Part shown: piece after piece, positions 1-9,409 of the stretch
Layout: each line of letters begins with the position of its first letter
Numbering within the stretch: position 1 is the stretch's first letter
NCBI GenBank assembly: GCA_019894765.1
Contig: JAGXNT010000031.1
Span: 37,030-101,029 of the forward strand
Direction: 5' to 3'
Length of the DNA stretch: 64,000 bases
Source of the DNA: Candidatus Heimdallarchaeota archaeon
Lineage (GTDB): Archaea; Asgardarchaeota; Heimdallarchaeia; JABLTI01
The notes under the pieces: model-generated
Told to the model about the DNA's origin: nothing
What the model saw: only the letters and a program-made list of their open reading frames with translations
Databases searched by the model: none
Made by a program: the position numbers and the translations under genes

Positions 1-1
1 A

Positions 2-208
2 GATTTGGGAAAATGGCTCAAAGCTGAGATGTTGGTTTATATTGAGAATCATATCCCAGATGCAAGATTCATCGTTACTAGTAATTCAGATCATAATGCT
101 TCAATGAATTCAATAAATGAAAGATTAGGTTTCAAACCTTTCTACAATGAATCGAGTTACAAGTTTAGATTAACGACTGTAATAAAAAGAATGAATAAAA
201 TGACTTGA
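2..208 (+). CDS. GNAT-family N-acetyltransferase, C-terminal fragment (gene begins before the window)
   Basis: The open frame runs in from the left edge, so only the last 68 residues are visible. They read like the end of a GNAT acetyltransferase domain: LGKWLKAEML resembles the acetyl-CoA pyrophosphate-binding loop (G-x-G-K/A) followed by a helix, and the later stretch with N-x-x-SMNSINERLGFKP is the usual 'N..S...Y...GF' end of the fold, where an aromatic or Asn-rich segment packs on acetyl-CoA. The substrate cannot be told from this part. It converges on the lipid kinase-like gene 22 bases downstream. The family call is good; the role is unknown. Confidence 0.7.
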   Translation, partial: DLGKWLKAEMLVYIENHIPDARFIVTSNSDHNASMNSINERLGFKPFYNESSYKFRLTTVIKRMNKMT

Positions 209-230
209 TGAATTTTCAAATCATTTTTCA

Positions 231-1166
231 CTATTTCTTAGATGAAAAGGTGTTATCATAAAGCCAACCTTCTCTTTCTAAGATTTTATCAGGCATTTTT
301 AGTACTTTTAGTACCTTATGTTTACAGACAAAAGTATGTGGCAAGGGTCCAAGTAATTCACCCATTGAATGAGCAACTAGTCTTTTTGGCGATTCAGTAC
401 TAAGAACTATTTTCTTTCCTCTATATTCATGGACTTTTGGATGTGATAAGTGAGAACCATCACTTAGTTTTCTCGAAGTAATTAAGGAATCAAGAATTCC
501 GGTATCTCCAACCACAACTACGTCAAGTAGACCATCATCAACTATGGCATTAGGAGCAACAAATTTTCCATTTCCTACTCTTTGACCATTTCCGATAGAG
601 GTAATTAATGATTTACCATCGATTACCTCTTTTCCATCATCGATGTCTATATGCATGTGTCGTGGCCGATAGGTGAAGAAGGATCTCATTAAAGCAATTT
701 GATAGACAATTCTTGTTTTCTTACCATAGGTTCTATCTGCTACAACAGAATCAATCCCAGCACCAGCTACACCCATACAATATCTTTTACCATCATCAAT
801 TTCCATACAATCAATAGTTCGTTCTTCTTTTGCTTTAAGCATTTCAACAATATCTTCAATATTATCTGTTTGTCTAATATTGAAAGCGTTATCATTTCCT
901 CTACCCACAGGAATTATGCCCATAGTGCTTTTGAAACCTGTTTGACCAATACCTGTGACAACTTCATTTACTGTGCCATCGCCACCATAGACAATGAATA
1001 AATCATGTTCATCTACTGATCGCTTCACAATTTCTACTGCATCATTTATTCCTTTTGTCCATTCAACTTCAAAATCGAATTTTTCATCTTTTAAGACCTT
1101 CACTACTTTTGGCCAATCCTTTCTTGCTTTACCTCCAAAAGAAGCTGGGTTACAAATTATTTTCAT
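231..1166 (-). CDS. Diacylglycerol/sphingosine kinase-like lipid kinase (YegS/BmrU/DagK family)
   Basis: The 311-residue protein has the diacylglycerol kinase catalytic fold: an N-terminal NPASFGGKA nucleotide loop (residues 6-14), the signature GGDGTVNEV (61-69) that binds ATP phosphates, and PVGRGNDNA (86-94). Family members transfer phosphate from ATP to lipid hydroxyls such as diacylglycerol, undecaprenol or, in archaea, probably an ether-lipid intermediate. The length matches the family (about 300). There is no membrane helix, so it is probably a peripheral cytoplasmic enzyme. Start: ATG preceded by AGGAG at 6-base spacing. It stands alone, divergent from the TPR gene. The substrate is inferred from the family only; a related polyphosphate/NAD kinase-type activity is less likely. 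Confidence 0.85.
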   Translation of the reverse strand: MKIICNPASFGGKARKDWPKVVKVLKDEKFDFEVEWTKGINDAVEIVKRSVDEHDLFIVYGGDGTVNEVVTGIGQTGFKSTMGIIPVGRGNDNAFNIRQTDNIEDIVEMLKAKEERTIDCMEIDDGKRYCMGVAGAGIDSVVADRTYGKKTRIVYQIALMRSFFTYRPRHMHIDIDDGKEVIDGKSLITSIGNGQRVGNGKFVAPNAIVDDGLLDVVVVGDTGILDSLITSRKLSDGSHLSHPKVHEYRGKKIVLSTESPKRLVAHSMGELLGPLPHTFVCKHKVLKVLKMPDKILEREGWLYDNTFSSKK

Positions 1167-1340
1167 AAGAATCTCCTGTTTTTTTTTAATGAAACCTGTT
1201 AATTGCCAATTAACTTTTCTTACTGAGTCTTTTGAGTTTTATAGTTATTTCGTTTTAAAACTCTCATTCAGTTCACTTTTTATATTACACTTCATTTAAT
1301 AAGACAATTAAATATAGAAAAAATTGTAATTAAGAATATT

Positions 1341-1350
1341 ATATTTATAA
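1341..1350 (+). promoter_or_regulatory. TATA box of the large TPR gene
   Basis: ATATTTATAA lies about 25-30 bases before the ATG at 1377. With archaeal TATA-to-start geometry, transcription would begin near 1371, downstream of the first in-frame ATG (1350). This is the main reason for choosing the second ATG. Confidence 0.5.
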
Positions 1351-1376
1351 TGTACATTAAAGCTCGTGTGATTCTT

Positions 1377-3578
1377 ATGTTTGAGAAGTACCTTGATGAT
1401 AAAAAAGATAAGAAAGAGAATATTCCTGAAGAAGGGGACAATTATATCTCTGTCAAGAAAGCAGACAAAGTATCATCTGATTTTAAACAAGAAATTGAAT
1501 TGGATCCAAACAGTAGTTTTGATAATCTCATTGGAAAAGGAAATACCTATATGGAGCATCATGAGCTCTCAAAGGCTCTGAATCAATACAAGAAAGCACT
1601 TGCATTAAATTCAAAGGATCCAATGGCTCTTACTAAAATTGGAGTAGTCTATAGTTATATTGGGAAACTAGATATTGCTATTGACTACTACAAACAAGCA
1701 CTAGAAATTGAACCAAAACATCTTGATGCGTTAGTTAATCTGGCTATTGCCTATATCTATCAAAGGAATTTCACTCAAGCTATAACTAATCTTGAAAAAG
1801 CTATTGCTGTAGATCCGAATTTTAGTGATATTTGGTTTTATCTTGGAAATTGTGTGAAAGAAACAGGTGACATTGAGCGAGCAATTTCTTGTTATGAACG
1901 AGCAGTAAAAATAAATCCAAATGATTTCAAAAGCTGGTCAAATCTTGCTTTATGTATCCTAGGTCAAAATAAAACTGATAAAGCAATAGAGTACTATAAA
2001 CGAGCTCTTTTGATTGAACCTAAAGATTACATTTCTTGGAATGGTCTTGGTTTGGTTTACATGCAGCTCAGAGATGCAGAAAAGGCAATTAAAAATTTAA
2101 AGAAATCCCTAAAACTGAACCCAAATTACATATCAGCAATTTTAAACATAGATATTTGCTATAGAGTACTAGGAAAATTCGATGAAGCATTGGAATACCT
2201 TGAACAAGGATTGAAAATAAATCCAGTAGATCTTGAATTGCTTTTTAGAAAAGCAGAACTCTATCAAATGAAACAAGATTTTACATTAGCACAAGAAACT
2301 TATGAACAAATTCTCAAAATTGATAAAAATGACTTTCCAGCCTGGAACAACCTCGGAGATGTCCACATGTCAAAGAAAGAATTCAAGAAAGCGATCGAGT
2401 GTTACAATAAAGCACTAAAGATTCAACCAAATTACTACCTATCAGTTCACAATATTGGTATCGCACATGGAAATATGGGAGAATTCAAAAAAGCAATTGA
2501 ATATTTTGAAGAAGCATTGAAGATAAAACCTGATTTCATTAGTTCCTTAAGCTTTATGTCCTCTGTTTATAGTGAATTAAAAGAATATGATAATGCGATT
2601 GAATGTCAGAAGAGAATGTTAGAGATTCAACCTGATAATCCTCAGATCATCTTTGGATTAGGATTTGCTTATTTGAGAGCTGGAAAGTTTAAAGAATCAA
2701 TTGCTGTATACGAAAGATTTCTTGTGATAAGTCCGAACAATGTGGATGCCTTCTTTAATATTGCACTTGCATATTCCAATTTGAGAGAATATGACAAATC
2801 AATTGAGTACTTTGTAAAGGTTCTCGAAATTGATCCAAAAGATGTTGAAGTCTTAGTTCGAATAGGAAATTGTTACTTTGCATTGAGAAAATATGAACAA
2901 GCGATTGAATATTATCAGAAAGGCTTAGAGCTTAAACCTGATATGATTTCCGTTTTGATAGATCAGAGTATTGCTTATTTCAATATTAAGAAATTTGATG
3001 AAGCGCTTAAAACCTATCAAAAAGCTTGGGAACTAGAACCAAAAAATATTACCATTATCTTCGATATTGCGAGAATTCATATGGAAATGGATGAACTAGA
3101 TAAAGCAATACATATATACAAACAGGCTTTAGAAATCGATGAAAAGAATGAATTTGCATATGCTCAATTAGTTTTCGTGTGCATGAGAGCTAAGCTTTAC
3201 GAGGATGCCTTGGCTTACAGTGAGAAATCTCTTGAGATAGATCCTAACAATTACAATGTTTACAATAATTTAGGGTACGTTTACTTGGGTATGGATAATC
3301 TTGAGAAAGCAATAGAATGCTGGGAAAAAGCTCTAGAATTAAACCCTGAATATGCACACGCTTGGCATTCTTTAGCCGAAGGATACGAAAAGAAAGAAGA
3401 ATTCGAAAAAGCTTTGAAATTTTATATGAAAGCATTTTCTATTGATCCTTTTGAGCAAATCTTTATGCATTCCCTTGAACTCCTTCATGAAAAACTTGGG
3501 AAAGATTATGATATTAAAGCATTAAAGAAAGAAGCAGACAAAATGAAAGGTAAGAAAATGGATGTAAAAAATCCCTAA
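1377..3578 (+). CDS. Large tetratricopeptide-repeat (TPR) protein
   Basis: About 733 residues consisting almost wholly of 34-residue TPR units (roughly 19 from about residue 40 to the end), with recurring A-I-x-x-Y/F-x-x-A-L-x-I/L-x-P signatures. The N-terminal 40 residues are highly charged and lack a signal peptide or membrane helix, so it is probably a cytoplasmic protein-binding scaffold. TPR arrays bind partners through a concave superhelical groove; nothing in the sequence identifies the partner. Start: the ATG at 1377 is preferred over the one at 1350 because a TATA box sits at 1341-1350, making the transcript nearly leaderless. The repeats are too uniform to assign to a special class (O-GlcNAc transferase catalytic domain is absent). 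Confidence 0.9.
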   Translation: MFEKYLDDKKDKKENIPEEGDNYISVKKADKVSSDFKQEIELDPNSSFDNLIGKGNTYMEHHELSKALNQYKKALALNSKDPMALTKIGVVYSYIGKLDIAIDYYKQALEIEPKHLDALVNLAIAYIYQRNFTQAITNLEKAIAVDPNFSDIWFYLGNCVKETGDIERAISCYERAVKINPNDFKSWSNLALCILGQNKTDKAIEYYKRALLIEPKDYISWNGLGLVYMQLRDAEKAIKNLKKSLKLNPNYISAILNIDICYRVLGKFDEALEYLEQGLKINPVDLELLFRKAELYQMKQDFTLAQETYEQILKIDKNDFPAWNNLGDVHMSKKEFKKAIECYNKALKIQPNYYLSVHNIGIAHGNMGEFKKAIEYFEEALKIKPDFISSLSFMSSVYSELKEYDNAIECQKRMLEIQPDNPQIIFGLGFAYLRAGKFKESIAVYERFLVISPNNVDAFFNIALAYSNLREYDKSIEYFVKVLEIDPKDVEVLVRIGNCYFALRKYEQAIEYYQKGLELKPDMISVLIDQSIAYFNIKKFDEALKTYQKAWELEPKNITIIFDIARIHMEMDELDKAIHIYKQALEIDEKNEFAYAQLVFVCMRAKLYEDALAYSEKSLEIDPNNYNVYNNLGYVYLGMDNLEKAIECWEKALELNPEYAHAWHSLAEGYEKKEEFEKALKFYMKAFSIDPFEQIFMHSLELLHEKLGKDYDIKALKKEADKMKGKKMDVKNP

Positions 3579-3607
3579 CAGAAAAAATAATCTTGTGTTT
3601 CGAGTGT

Positions 3608-5743
3608 TCATTCTCTCTTATTCTTTACAGCTTTGTAAATGAGGAACGCAGCCACAGGCAATACAATTAACATAAAGTAGAAATTGTTCAGTGAAAAACC
3701 CATTTCAATTAAAACAATATCTGATACTAGACCCCAAAATACAGTACTAGGATCGGAGTTCAATGTTTTAAAACGACATCTGAAATAGTACTCATTGCCA
3801 CCTAAGGGGCTAACGTCAAATTCTTCTATAAACCAAGAATTTGTATTATTATCCCATTCTAAATCTCCGAGATAGACAGTCGGAGAACCATCAAAATAGA
3901 AAAGTTGCCATTTCGCTTGACGTGAATCACTACCAAATACATCCTTTTCATGGATTTGATAATTATCTAGTGGTAAGTTCATATAATCTTGAACTGCTGT
4001 GATTCCTGATGCTCCTAAAGTATTTCTACTGCTAAAATAGTGAATTTGAGGTTTTGAGCTTGATATAATATGATTTCTTATTTTGAATAAATAATCACCA
4101 ACATGACGAGCATATTGATAATAATATGTTGAATAAGGCGTTATATGTTCAGTACCTATAGGCAGATTAGAAAGATTAAATTTAATCACAATAAGACAAT
4201 CAATAAATTCTCCTGTAAAAACCCAACCAATATCAATATTTGTTGCAGACCATGTTTTTGTTTGATTATCAAATTCAAGCTGTCCTTGAACAGGATTGCC
4301 TTGTGTATCTATTACCGGAATTCCAAAGATATAGCTTGGATATTGTGAGTCATAACTTCCGTAATACAAAATCCATTCTGCTTGATTCACATTTGAATCA
4401 TTTACTATGGCATAACCAGGATTATTATCCAATGAGGGTGATGCATTTATTATATTTACACTGAATGTTTCAAAAATATACTCATAATGGAAATCCGGAA
4501 AAGACATATTAAAGAAATTCATGTGAAAGGTTTCTGAGGTCAAATTACTCCAGGTGTAAGATGACTTATTGGTTTGGAAGCAGTAAATGAGACTATGTGT
4601 TGTATTATACGATAATCCTCTTGTTAATGACTTTGGATAAAACCATTTCTTTGATATATTATTGTACAGAAACTGATTGTTTTCATCTGACATTGAAACA
4701 ATCATCGCTGTCTGATCATAATATAAGTAATAAAATTCTGCTTTCGTTGTGTTTTCTTCGGTTAAAATATACGTGCTTGAATTGTCTGAAAATGTTACTT
4801 CAAATTCTGAAATTTCTAGCTGCCCATCAGAATTATGAAAAGTAAAGCTTGGATCAGGTAGGCTAATGTATTGTAGATTAGATTCGATGATAGCTGCTTT
4901 AATACATGAGTAAATTGCTTCTATTGAGTATTCCAGACAATCTTCTGCATCATTATAATAGGAACTTGTCCATTGATCAGCATGAAGTATTGAACCATTA
5001 AAATTATCACCTAAACCTTGAGCAAAGGGATGGATATTTTTAGCAAGATTAATTGTTGCATTGTATCCATCAACAGATCCAACTTTCAGAGGTGTTGGAT
5101 TGAAGTAATTGTTCTTCATATTTGAGAAATTTAGAAATCTAAAATTAATTTCGATTTGGGGAAAAGAACTAATGTTATTTCCGCTTTCAATTGCTAATTC
5201 AAAATTGGTCCAGTTTTCCTGACTTAAAGGACCCCAAACTGTTTCATCCCAAATTGCTCCCCAAACACCTGCTTGTGAAACATAATGACTAAGAGCTCCT
5301 GCATAAAAGGATGATAAGGAATAATTTGTATTTGTCTTCATTAATTCCAAAACAAGATTATTGTATTCTTCATCAGCTCTCAAAGCTAGAGAATCATTAG
5401 TAACACTCGTTCCTGTTCCATCAAGATACAATACATAGCTATTAACATCCCCGTAATCATTACTATCTAATCCATAAGGAATACATGCTTCAGCATTCAA
5501 AGCCGCTTCTACTCCATGCCAAAAACTTAGATAGTTATTAGTTATCCATTGTATTTGTGCATCTGAAAATAATTTTATTGCTTCAATTGCTAACCATTGA
5601 TGAGTCGAAAAAGATGGATTTGTTTCTAATTGAGAGTTTTCTGTAATCTCAGCATACCAACTACTTGAGTTTTCAGGAATAACAACAGCAATTAAAGAAA
5701 TAAGAATTCCAAATTTGAATAATCTAAAAACTCTCTGTGACAC
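3608..5743 (-). CDS. Surface-anchored zinc-dependent phospholipase C-like protein
   Basis: 711 residues: an N-terminal signal segment (about 6-24), a long extracytoplasmic region, and a C-terminal membrane helix (FYFMLIVLPVAAFLIYKA) followed by a basic KNKRE tail, so the body faces outside. Residues about 45-200 resemble the all-helical zinc-dependent phospholipase C/S1-P1 nuclease fold: THQWLAIEAI (H48), then AGALSHYVSQAGV (H153), where the family has its metal-binding 'H..Q/D...P' helix. The usual 'D-x-x-x-P-x-H' motif is not intact (SQAGVWGAI), so activity is uncertain. The rest is Asn/Ser/Thr-rich beta-type sequence with many N-glycosylation sequons. GTG start after GAGG. Neighbour of two other exported proteins. 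Confidence 0.6.
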   Translation of the reverse strand: MSQRVFRLFKFGILISLIAVVIPENSSSWYAEITENSQLETNPSFSTHQWLAIEAIKLFSDAQIQWITNNYLSFWHGVEAALNAEACIPYGLDSNDYGDVNSYVLYLDGTGTSVTNDSLALRADEEYNNLVLELMKTNTNYSLSSFYAGALSHYVSQAGVWGAIWDETVWGPLSQENWTNFELAIESGNNISSFPQIEINFRFLNFSNMKNNYFNPTPLKVGSVDGYNATINLAKNIHPFAQGLGDNFNGSILHADQWTSSYYNDAEDCLEYSIEAIYSCIKAAIIESNLQYISLPDPSFTFHNSDGQLEISEFEVTFSDNSSTYILTEENTTKAEFYYLYYDQTAMIVSMSDENNQFLYNNISKKWFYPKSLTRGLSYNTTHSLIYCFQTNKSSYTWSNLTSETFHMNFFNMSFPDFHYEYIFETFSVNIINASPSLDNNPGYAIVNDSNVNQAEWILYYGSYDSQYPSYIFGIPVIDTQGNPVQGQLEFDNQTKTWSATNIDIGWVFTGEFIDCLIVIKFNLSNLPIGTEHITPYSTYYYQYARHVGDYLFKIRNHIISSSKPQIHYFSSRNTLGASGITAVQDYMNLPLDNYQIHEKDVFGSDSRQAKWQLFYFDGSPTVYLGDLEWDNNTNSWFIEEFDVSPLGGNEYYFRCRFKTLNSDPSTVFWGLVSDIVLIEMGFSLNNFYFMLIVLPVAAFLIYKAVKNKRE

Positions 5744-5865
5744 TTTTCCTCATCAGTATTAATAGGGAGAAACAAGATATAATATTTTTTGCTATTTTTT
5801 TAGATAAAAAAATCCAAAATTATTTCATATCAGAAAAAACCTAGAAAAAAGAAAAGAGAATATGT

Positions 5866-7221
5866 CTAAGTTATAGACATATCAAAAGCAAGGAAATTAC
5901 TGTATTCGTCTACAAATCCATTGAACGGATTGTCATTTGAATCGCCTGGATAAGCCCAAAAGTTCGTTCCAATAAAGCTCATCGTTCCATATCCTGCAAC
6001 AAAAAGATATAACATATCATCATTTAAGTCTGGAAATTCTGATTTTGCTATTTTAAATTCAAACATTCTGTGATCTTCGATACACTTTACACTTGAACCA
6101 TAAGACCATGCAAGGTCATAGTTTCCTTGAGAAATTGTATTTTCTATTAGTGTGATCAAGGGGGTTGTTCGCATTCTTAGAGCTAAATAATCAATATTTA
6201 ATTCGTATGCTGTAGGGTATGTTGCATTTACTTCATTCCAACAATGAATTGTAAAATAAAACATTCCATTTGAAGCATTGACTCCTGAATGATCCAGATC
6301 AACATTACCGCTTGTTATTGTATCATTTGATAAATTAATATTATTCATATCACTAGTGAAAGTAGCTTCATCTGTAAAATTTCCTGGCATGCCATCATGT
6401 TCTACAACACCACAAGCGAATCTTTCAGCATATGTCAAATGATCACTATTTAATGCAGTTAGATTTGCTGACATTACATAATTTAGTTTTAAATCCAATA
6501 AATCGGTTAGAAAAGTTGTAATGTTTTGTTCTGGGAATTTCTCTGTAATATTAACTCCAAATCGGATATCAATGTAATCTCCAGGTTCCCACGTGCCAGC
6601 GGGATCTGTGTTGAAAGACTCAATTGTAAAGCTTTTGCCATCATAGCTATTCCAGAAGTCCAGATAATTTGAACTTGTATTTCCATTGATTATTTCAATT
6701 GAATCATATTCCGGAACAATTGGTATATAATTGTAAGTCATTGGAATGATTCCAGTTCCTAAGGAGTAATCAAATGTTGTGCTTTGATTAATATCATAGT
6801 AGAGATATTCAAAACCATAATCTACTAGTGCTTGAAATGCTAATCGAGAACCCATTATTTCAGGCATTCTATTTGCTAAAAAGAATGATATCCATTCTTC
6901 ACTCTTATTGTTAGTACGATCAGAACAAAGATCAAGTGCGATGTAGTAGTTTTCTTCATCTTCCCCAACACTTAGATAGTTCCAACCATCAACATTTTGT
7001 TTTCCTTCAAAAGGATCTATTGTATTGTCTACGTCCAAGTAGAATGGAATATTGTAATAAGCGGCTCGTTTCCATTCGTTCTTCTCAATTATTCCATCAA
7101 CAATAGGTGTGATCGGTTTTGGATTATTAGTGAACTGGAAATCATTTCCCCAAACAAATCCAAATAAGAGAGAAGCACCGACGACTACAATAATTAAAGT
7201 TATTGCTAAACCTTTTTTCAT
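5866..7221 (-). CDS. Exported protein with CBM9/DOMON-like beta-sandwich domain
   Basis: 451 residues beginning with a hydrophobic signal or anchor segment (LAITLIIVVVGASLLFGFVWG, about residues 4-24). The segment after it, PIVDGIIEKNEW, followed by a beta-rich region containing YLSVGEDEENYYIALDL, is the typical opening of CBM9-like/DOMON sugar- or heme-binding domains ('iDG...e..W..a' then 'v....D...LY...'). The rest is Asn/Thr-rich and lacks catalytic motifs I can identify. No C-terminal anchor is seen. It follows the phospholipase-like gene in the same orientation, with 122 bases between them, and may share the cell-surface role. The domain call is by pattern only. Confidence 0.5.
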   Translation of the reverse strand: MKKGLAITLIIVVVGASLLFGFVWGNDFQFTNNPKPITPIVDGIIEKNEWKRAAYYNIPFYLDVDNTIDPFEGKQNVDGWNYLSVGEDEENYYIALDLCSDRTNNKSEEWISFFLANRMPEIMGSRLAFQALVDYGFEYLYYDINQSTTFDYSLGTGIIPMTYNYIPIVPEYDSIEIINGNTSSNYLDFWNSYDGKSFTIESFNTDPAGTWEPGDYIDIRFGVNITEKFPEQNITTFLTDLLDLKLNYVMSANLTALNSDHLTYAERFACGVVEHDGMPGNFTDEATFTSDMNNINLSNDTITSGNVDLDHSGVNASNGMFYFTIHCWNEVNATYPTAYELNIDYLALRMRTTPLITLIENTISQGNYDLAWSYGSSVKCIEDHRMFEFKIAKSEFPDLNDDMLYLFVAGYGTMSFIGTNFWAYPGDSNDNPFNGFVDEYSNFLAFDMSIT

Positions 7222-7448
7222 TTTTAAATCACTATATAATATAGAACTCGAAAATATTAAAGGAATCTCTGAGAATGGTTGTATATGCGTTGGGAAGGTT
7301 TAAATTAGGTTTCAATTATGTCCAAATTCTTTGAGAGATATAAACTGAGGTCTCAACACATATTTATTCGAATATGTTCATTTCGTCGATTATTTTTCTT
7401 ACAAATTCAATCATTCTATTTAATACTCATAGATGTTATTGTTTAATT

Positions 7449-7910
7449 ATGAAGCGAAAAATACTCATTATTGTTCTTTCCGTTATTATTCTTGCGGGAA
7501 CTGGTACTGGATTAGGGTTATATTTCTGGTTAAACCCACTTGGTGGAACAAATCTGAATCTTGAACCTGGAACAGTACTTTCTGAAGGGACTTTTGTTCA
7601 AATTGATACATCACACTGGGGTTCTGGACCAGTCGAAATTGTACAATTGGCTAATGGTAGTTTGCAACTACAATTCAATAGAGTTGAGATTGCAAATGGA
7701 CCTGACTTGTATGTGTATTTATCCAATAAAACTTCATACACTGGTATATCCGATAATCCAGGCGGCTATGTAGATTTAGGACAATTACCATTTAATGAAG
7801 GCAGATTTTGGATGGATATTCCAGGGAGTACAAACTTAGCAGAAGTTAATTCAGTTCTAATTTGGTGTCTACAATTTACAGTCGTCTTTACTTATGCAAT
7901 ATTAAGCTAG
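7449..7910 (+). CDS. DM13-domain exported protein
   Basis: 153 residues from the ATG at 7449: MKRK followed by a membrane helix (ILIIVLSVIILAGTGTGLGL) and then a single extracytoplasmic DM13 domain. Diagnostic pieces are LSEGTFVQID, the core GPDLYVYLSN, YVDLGQLPFNEG and the end VLIWCLQFTVVFTYAIL. DM13 domains occur with DOMON domains in animal and bacterial proteins and have been proposed to hold a redox-active cysteine; here the single Cys in IWCLQF is conserved. An in-frame ATG at 7374 exists, but a TATA-like TCTATTTAATAC lies at about 7414-7425, giving a near-leaderless transcript for the 7449 start. Divergent from the DOMON-like gene. Confidence 0.8.
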   Translation: MKRKILIIVLSVIILAGTGTGLGLYFWLNPLGGTNLNLEPGTVLSEGTFVQIDTSHWGSGPVEIVQLANGSLQLQFNRVEIANGPDLYVYLSNKTSYTGISDNPGGYVDLGQLPFNEGRFWMDIPGSTNLAEVNSVLIWCLQFTVVFTYAILS

Positions 7911-7992
7911 AAACAAAAGACAATAATCGAAAATAAAGAGATTAAAAAAATAGAGAAAAGAATGCGAAGAAAGTTATCTTCACTTTTCATTT

Positions 7993-8859
7993 TTATTTAT
8001 TGACTAATTCTTCCCAACCAGTTAGATTGAATTGTAGTCCAAGTGCTTCGTCATCCATACCAATTGCTAAACCAATGTACTGAGAAAGATACATAGCAGG
8101 AAGTTTGACATCCTTACCTAGAACTTTGCCAGCAACATCTTGGGAAGCCCCGAGTTGTTTATGACAGAAAGGACAGATGTTTGCTATACTGTTGTATCCT
8201 CTTAGCTTCATAGTATTGATTTTTTCACCAGAGACTGTTAAGGCTTTTTCAGCATCAATTCCGATGGTAGTTGCAGAACAACAATCAAGTAATTCAGGAT
8301 AAGCAGGTGATTGTGCACCAAGCACTTCAAGAATCTCTTGGATGTGGGTTGGTTGTTCATGATGATCTGGACGCTTAATGGTTTTAGGTCTAATAGCATG
8401 GCAACCATAATGAGCTGCTGTAACAAATCCTTTAAGCTTCTTTTTAACGCTCTTCTGAATCTTCTCGAGACCAATGTCTTCATAGAGAATTTCAAGAATA
8501 TTTCTAACGGGAAGAGGACCATCATAATGTAAGCCTTCTTTTGCTAAAGCTTCATTGATTAAATCAATAGTATCAGGGTGATGCGCTAATTCATGAGATA
8601 ATTCGCTTAAGGAGAGATCGCAACCATTACAAATTGTAGCAATTGCTTCGTATCCTTGCTTCTTAGCTAAGGCATGAACTCTTGCAGCTAGGAATCCCCA
8701 CATGGAATGCTTGGTTGTTTTAATTGGAGTTCCACAACAGTTTTGATCCTCAATGTCTTGAAAATCAATTCCAAAATGGGTTAATATTGCACGAGAGCTT
8801 ATCTCGTTTTCGTAACTATCAGCTTGTGAAGTACAACCTGTGAAGAAACCGTATTTCAT
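7993..8859 (-). CDS. hdrB: Heterodisulfide reductase subunit B (HdrB)
   Basis: 288 residues with two CCG domains that bind the noncubane [4Fe-4S] clusters used to cleave disulfides: C9...C41-C42...C77-x-x-C80 and C153...C193-C194...C229-x-x-C232. The spacings (31 and 39, then 34) fit the family pattern. HdrB is the catalytic subunit that reduces a heterodisulfide such as CoM-S-S-CoB in methanogens; in non-methanogens the substrate is often unknown. It is the last gene of hdrA-mvhD-hdrC-hdrB, overlapping hdrC by 4 bases, with GGAGG before its ATG inside the hdrC end. No mcr genes are in view, so the natural disulfide is open. Confidence 0.93.
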   Translation of the reverse strand: MKYGFFTGCTSQADSYENEISSRAILTHFGIDFQDIEDQNCCGTPIKTTKHSMWGFLAARVHALAKKQGYEAIATICNGCDLSLSELSHELAHHPDTIDLINEALAKEGLHYDGPLPVRNILEILYEDIGLEKIQKSVKKKLKGFVTAAHYGCHAIRPKTIKRPDHHEQPTHIQEILEVLGAQSPAYPELLDCCSATTIGIDAEKALTVSGEKINTMKLRGYNSIANICPFCHKQLGASQDVAGKVLGKDVKLPAMYLSQYIGLAIGMDDEALGLQFNLTGWEELVNK

Positions 8860-9395
8860 TTTTCTTCCTCCGCTTTCTTTATTTCGAGAACTTGGTCAGC
8901 TCCTACTATTTTCAGAGCTTCTTTGAATTTCTCTGGATCCTTTATCCCTCTTGGTGGCAAGTTTAAATCATCTCGAGTGAGAAAATCAAAATCTGTTGTT
9001 TGTGCTTCTCTTGGTTGAATTATCGCTCCATTCTCTTTTACTGCTCGAATCATTTCTGTGAATGCTTTTGGCGGAGCAATCCCTCTATCAACTGCAATAT
9101 TTGTGAGAGAGCCTATGGTTTGGACTGGTGAGGTTTTCATTGGGCATCTTGTTTGGCATGTTAGACAATTCATGCAATACCACAGAATGCCTGATTCTAT
9201 TAGATCTTCAACAAACCCCATATGAGCTGCCACTTGGATTTTATGAGGTGCGAATCCTTCAAAAATCTTGTTTGCGGGACAACCATTTGTACATTTTACG
9301 CAAGTATAGCAGTCCTCTGGTTTAGCTTCATCTGAGATAGCTTTTATTTTATTTGCTAGCTCTTTATCTCGAGAACTGTATTCAATAGTATCCAA
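8856..9395 (-). CDS. hdrC: Heterodisulfide reductase subunit C (HdrC)
   Basis: 179 residues with two [4Fe-4S] motifs: C29-x2-C32-x2-C35-x3-C39-P and C74-x2-C77-x2-C80-x3-C84-P, the hallmark of HdrC, which passes electrons between HdrA and HdrB. It is soluble (no membrane helices, unlike HdrE-linked forms). The start is a TTG codon preceded by GGAGG at 7-base spacing; no nearer ATG fits. It follows mvhD by 14 bases and overlaps hdrB by 4, so the three small subunits are translationally coupled. Confidence 0.92.
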   Translation of the reverse strand: MDTIEYSSRDKELANKIKAISDEAKPEDCYTCVKCTNGCPANKIFEGFAPHKIQVAAHMGFVEDLIESGILWYCMNCLTCQTRCPMKTSPVQTIGSLTNIAVDRGIAPPKAFTEMIRAVKENGAIIQPREAQTTDFDFLTRDDLNLPPRGIKDPEKFKEALKIVGADQVLEIKKAEEEK

Positions 9396-9409
9396 GATTA
9401 TTCCTCCAA

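Noticed and set aside
699..1299. Two overlapping plus-strand frames of about 100 residues
   Set aside because: They lie opposite the lipid-kinase gene and the upstream intergenic region; Ser/Thr/Phe-rich with no motif.
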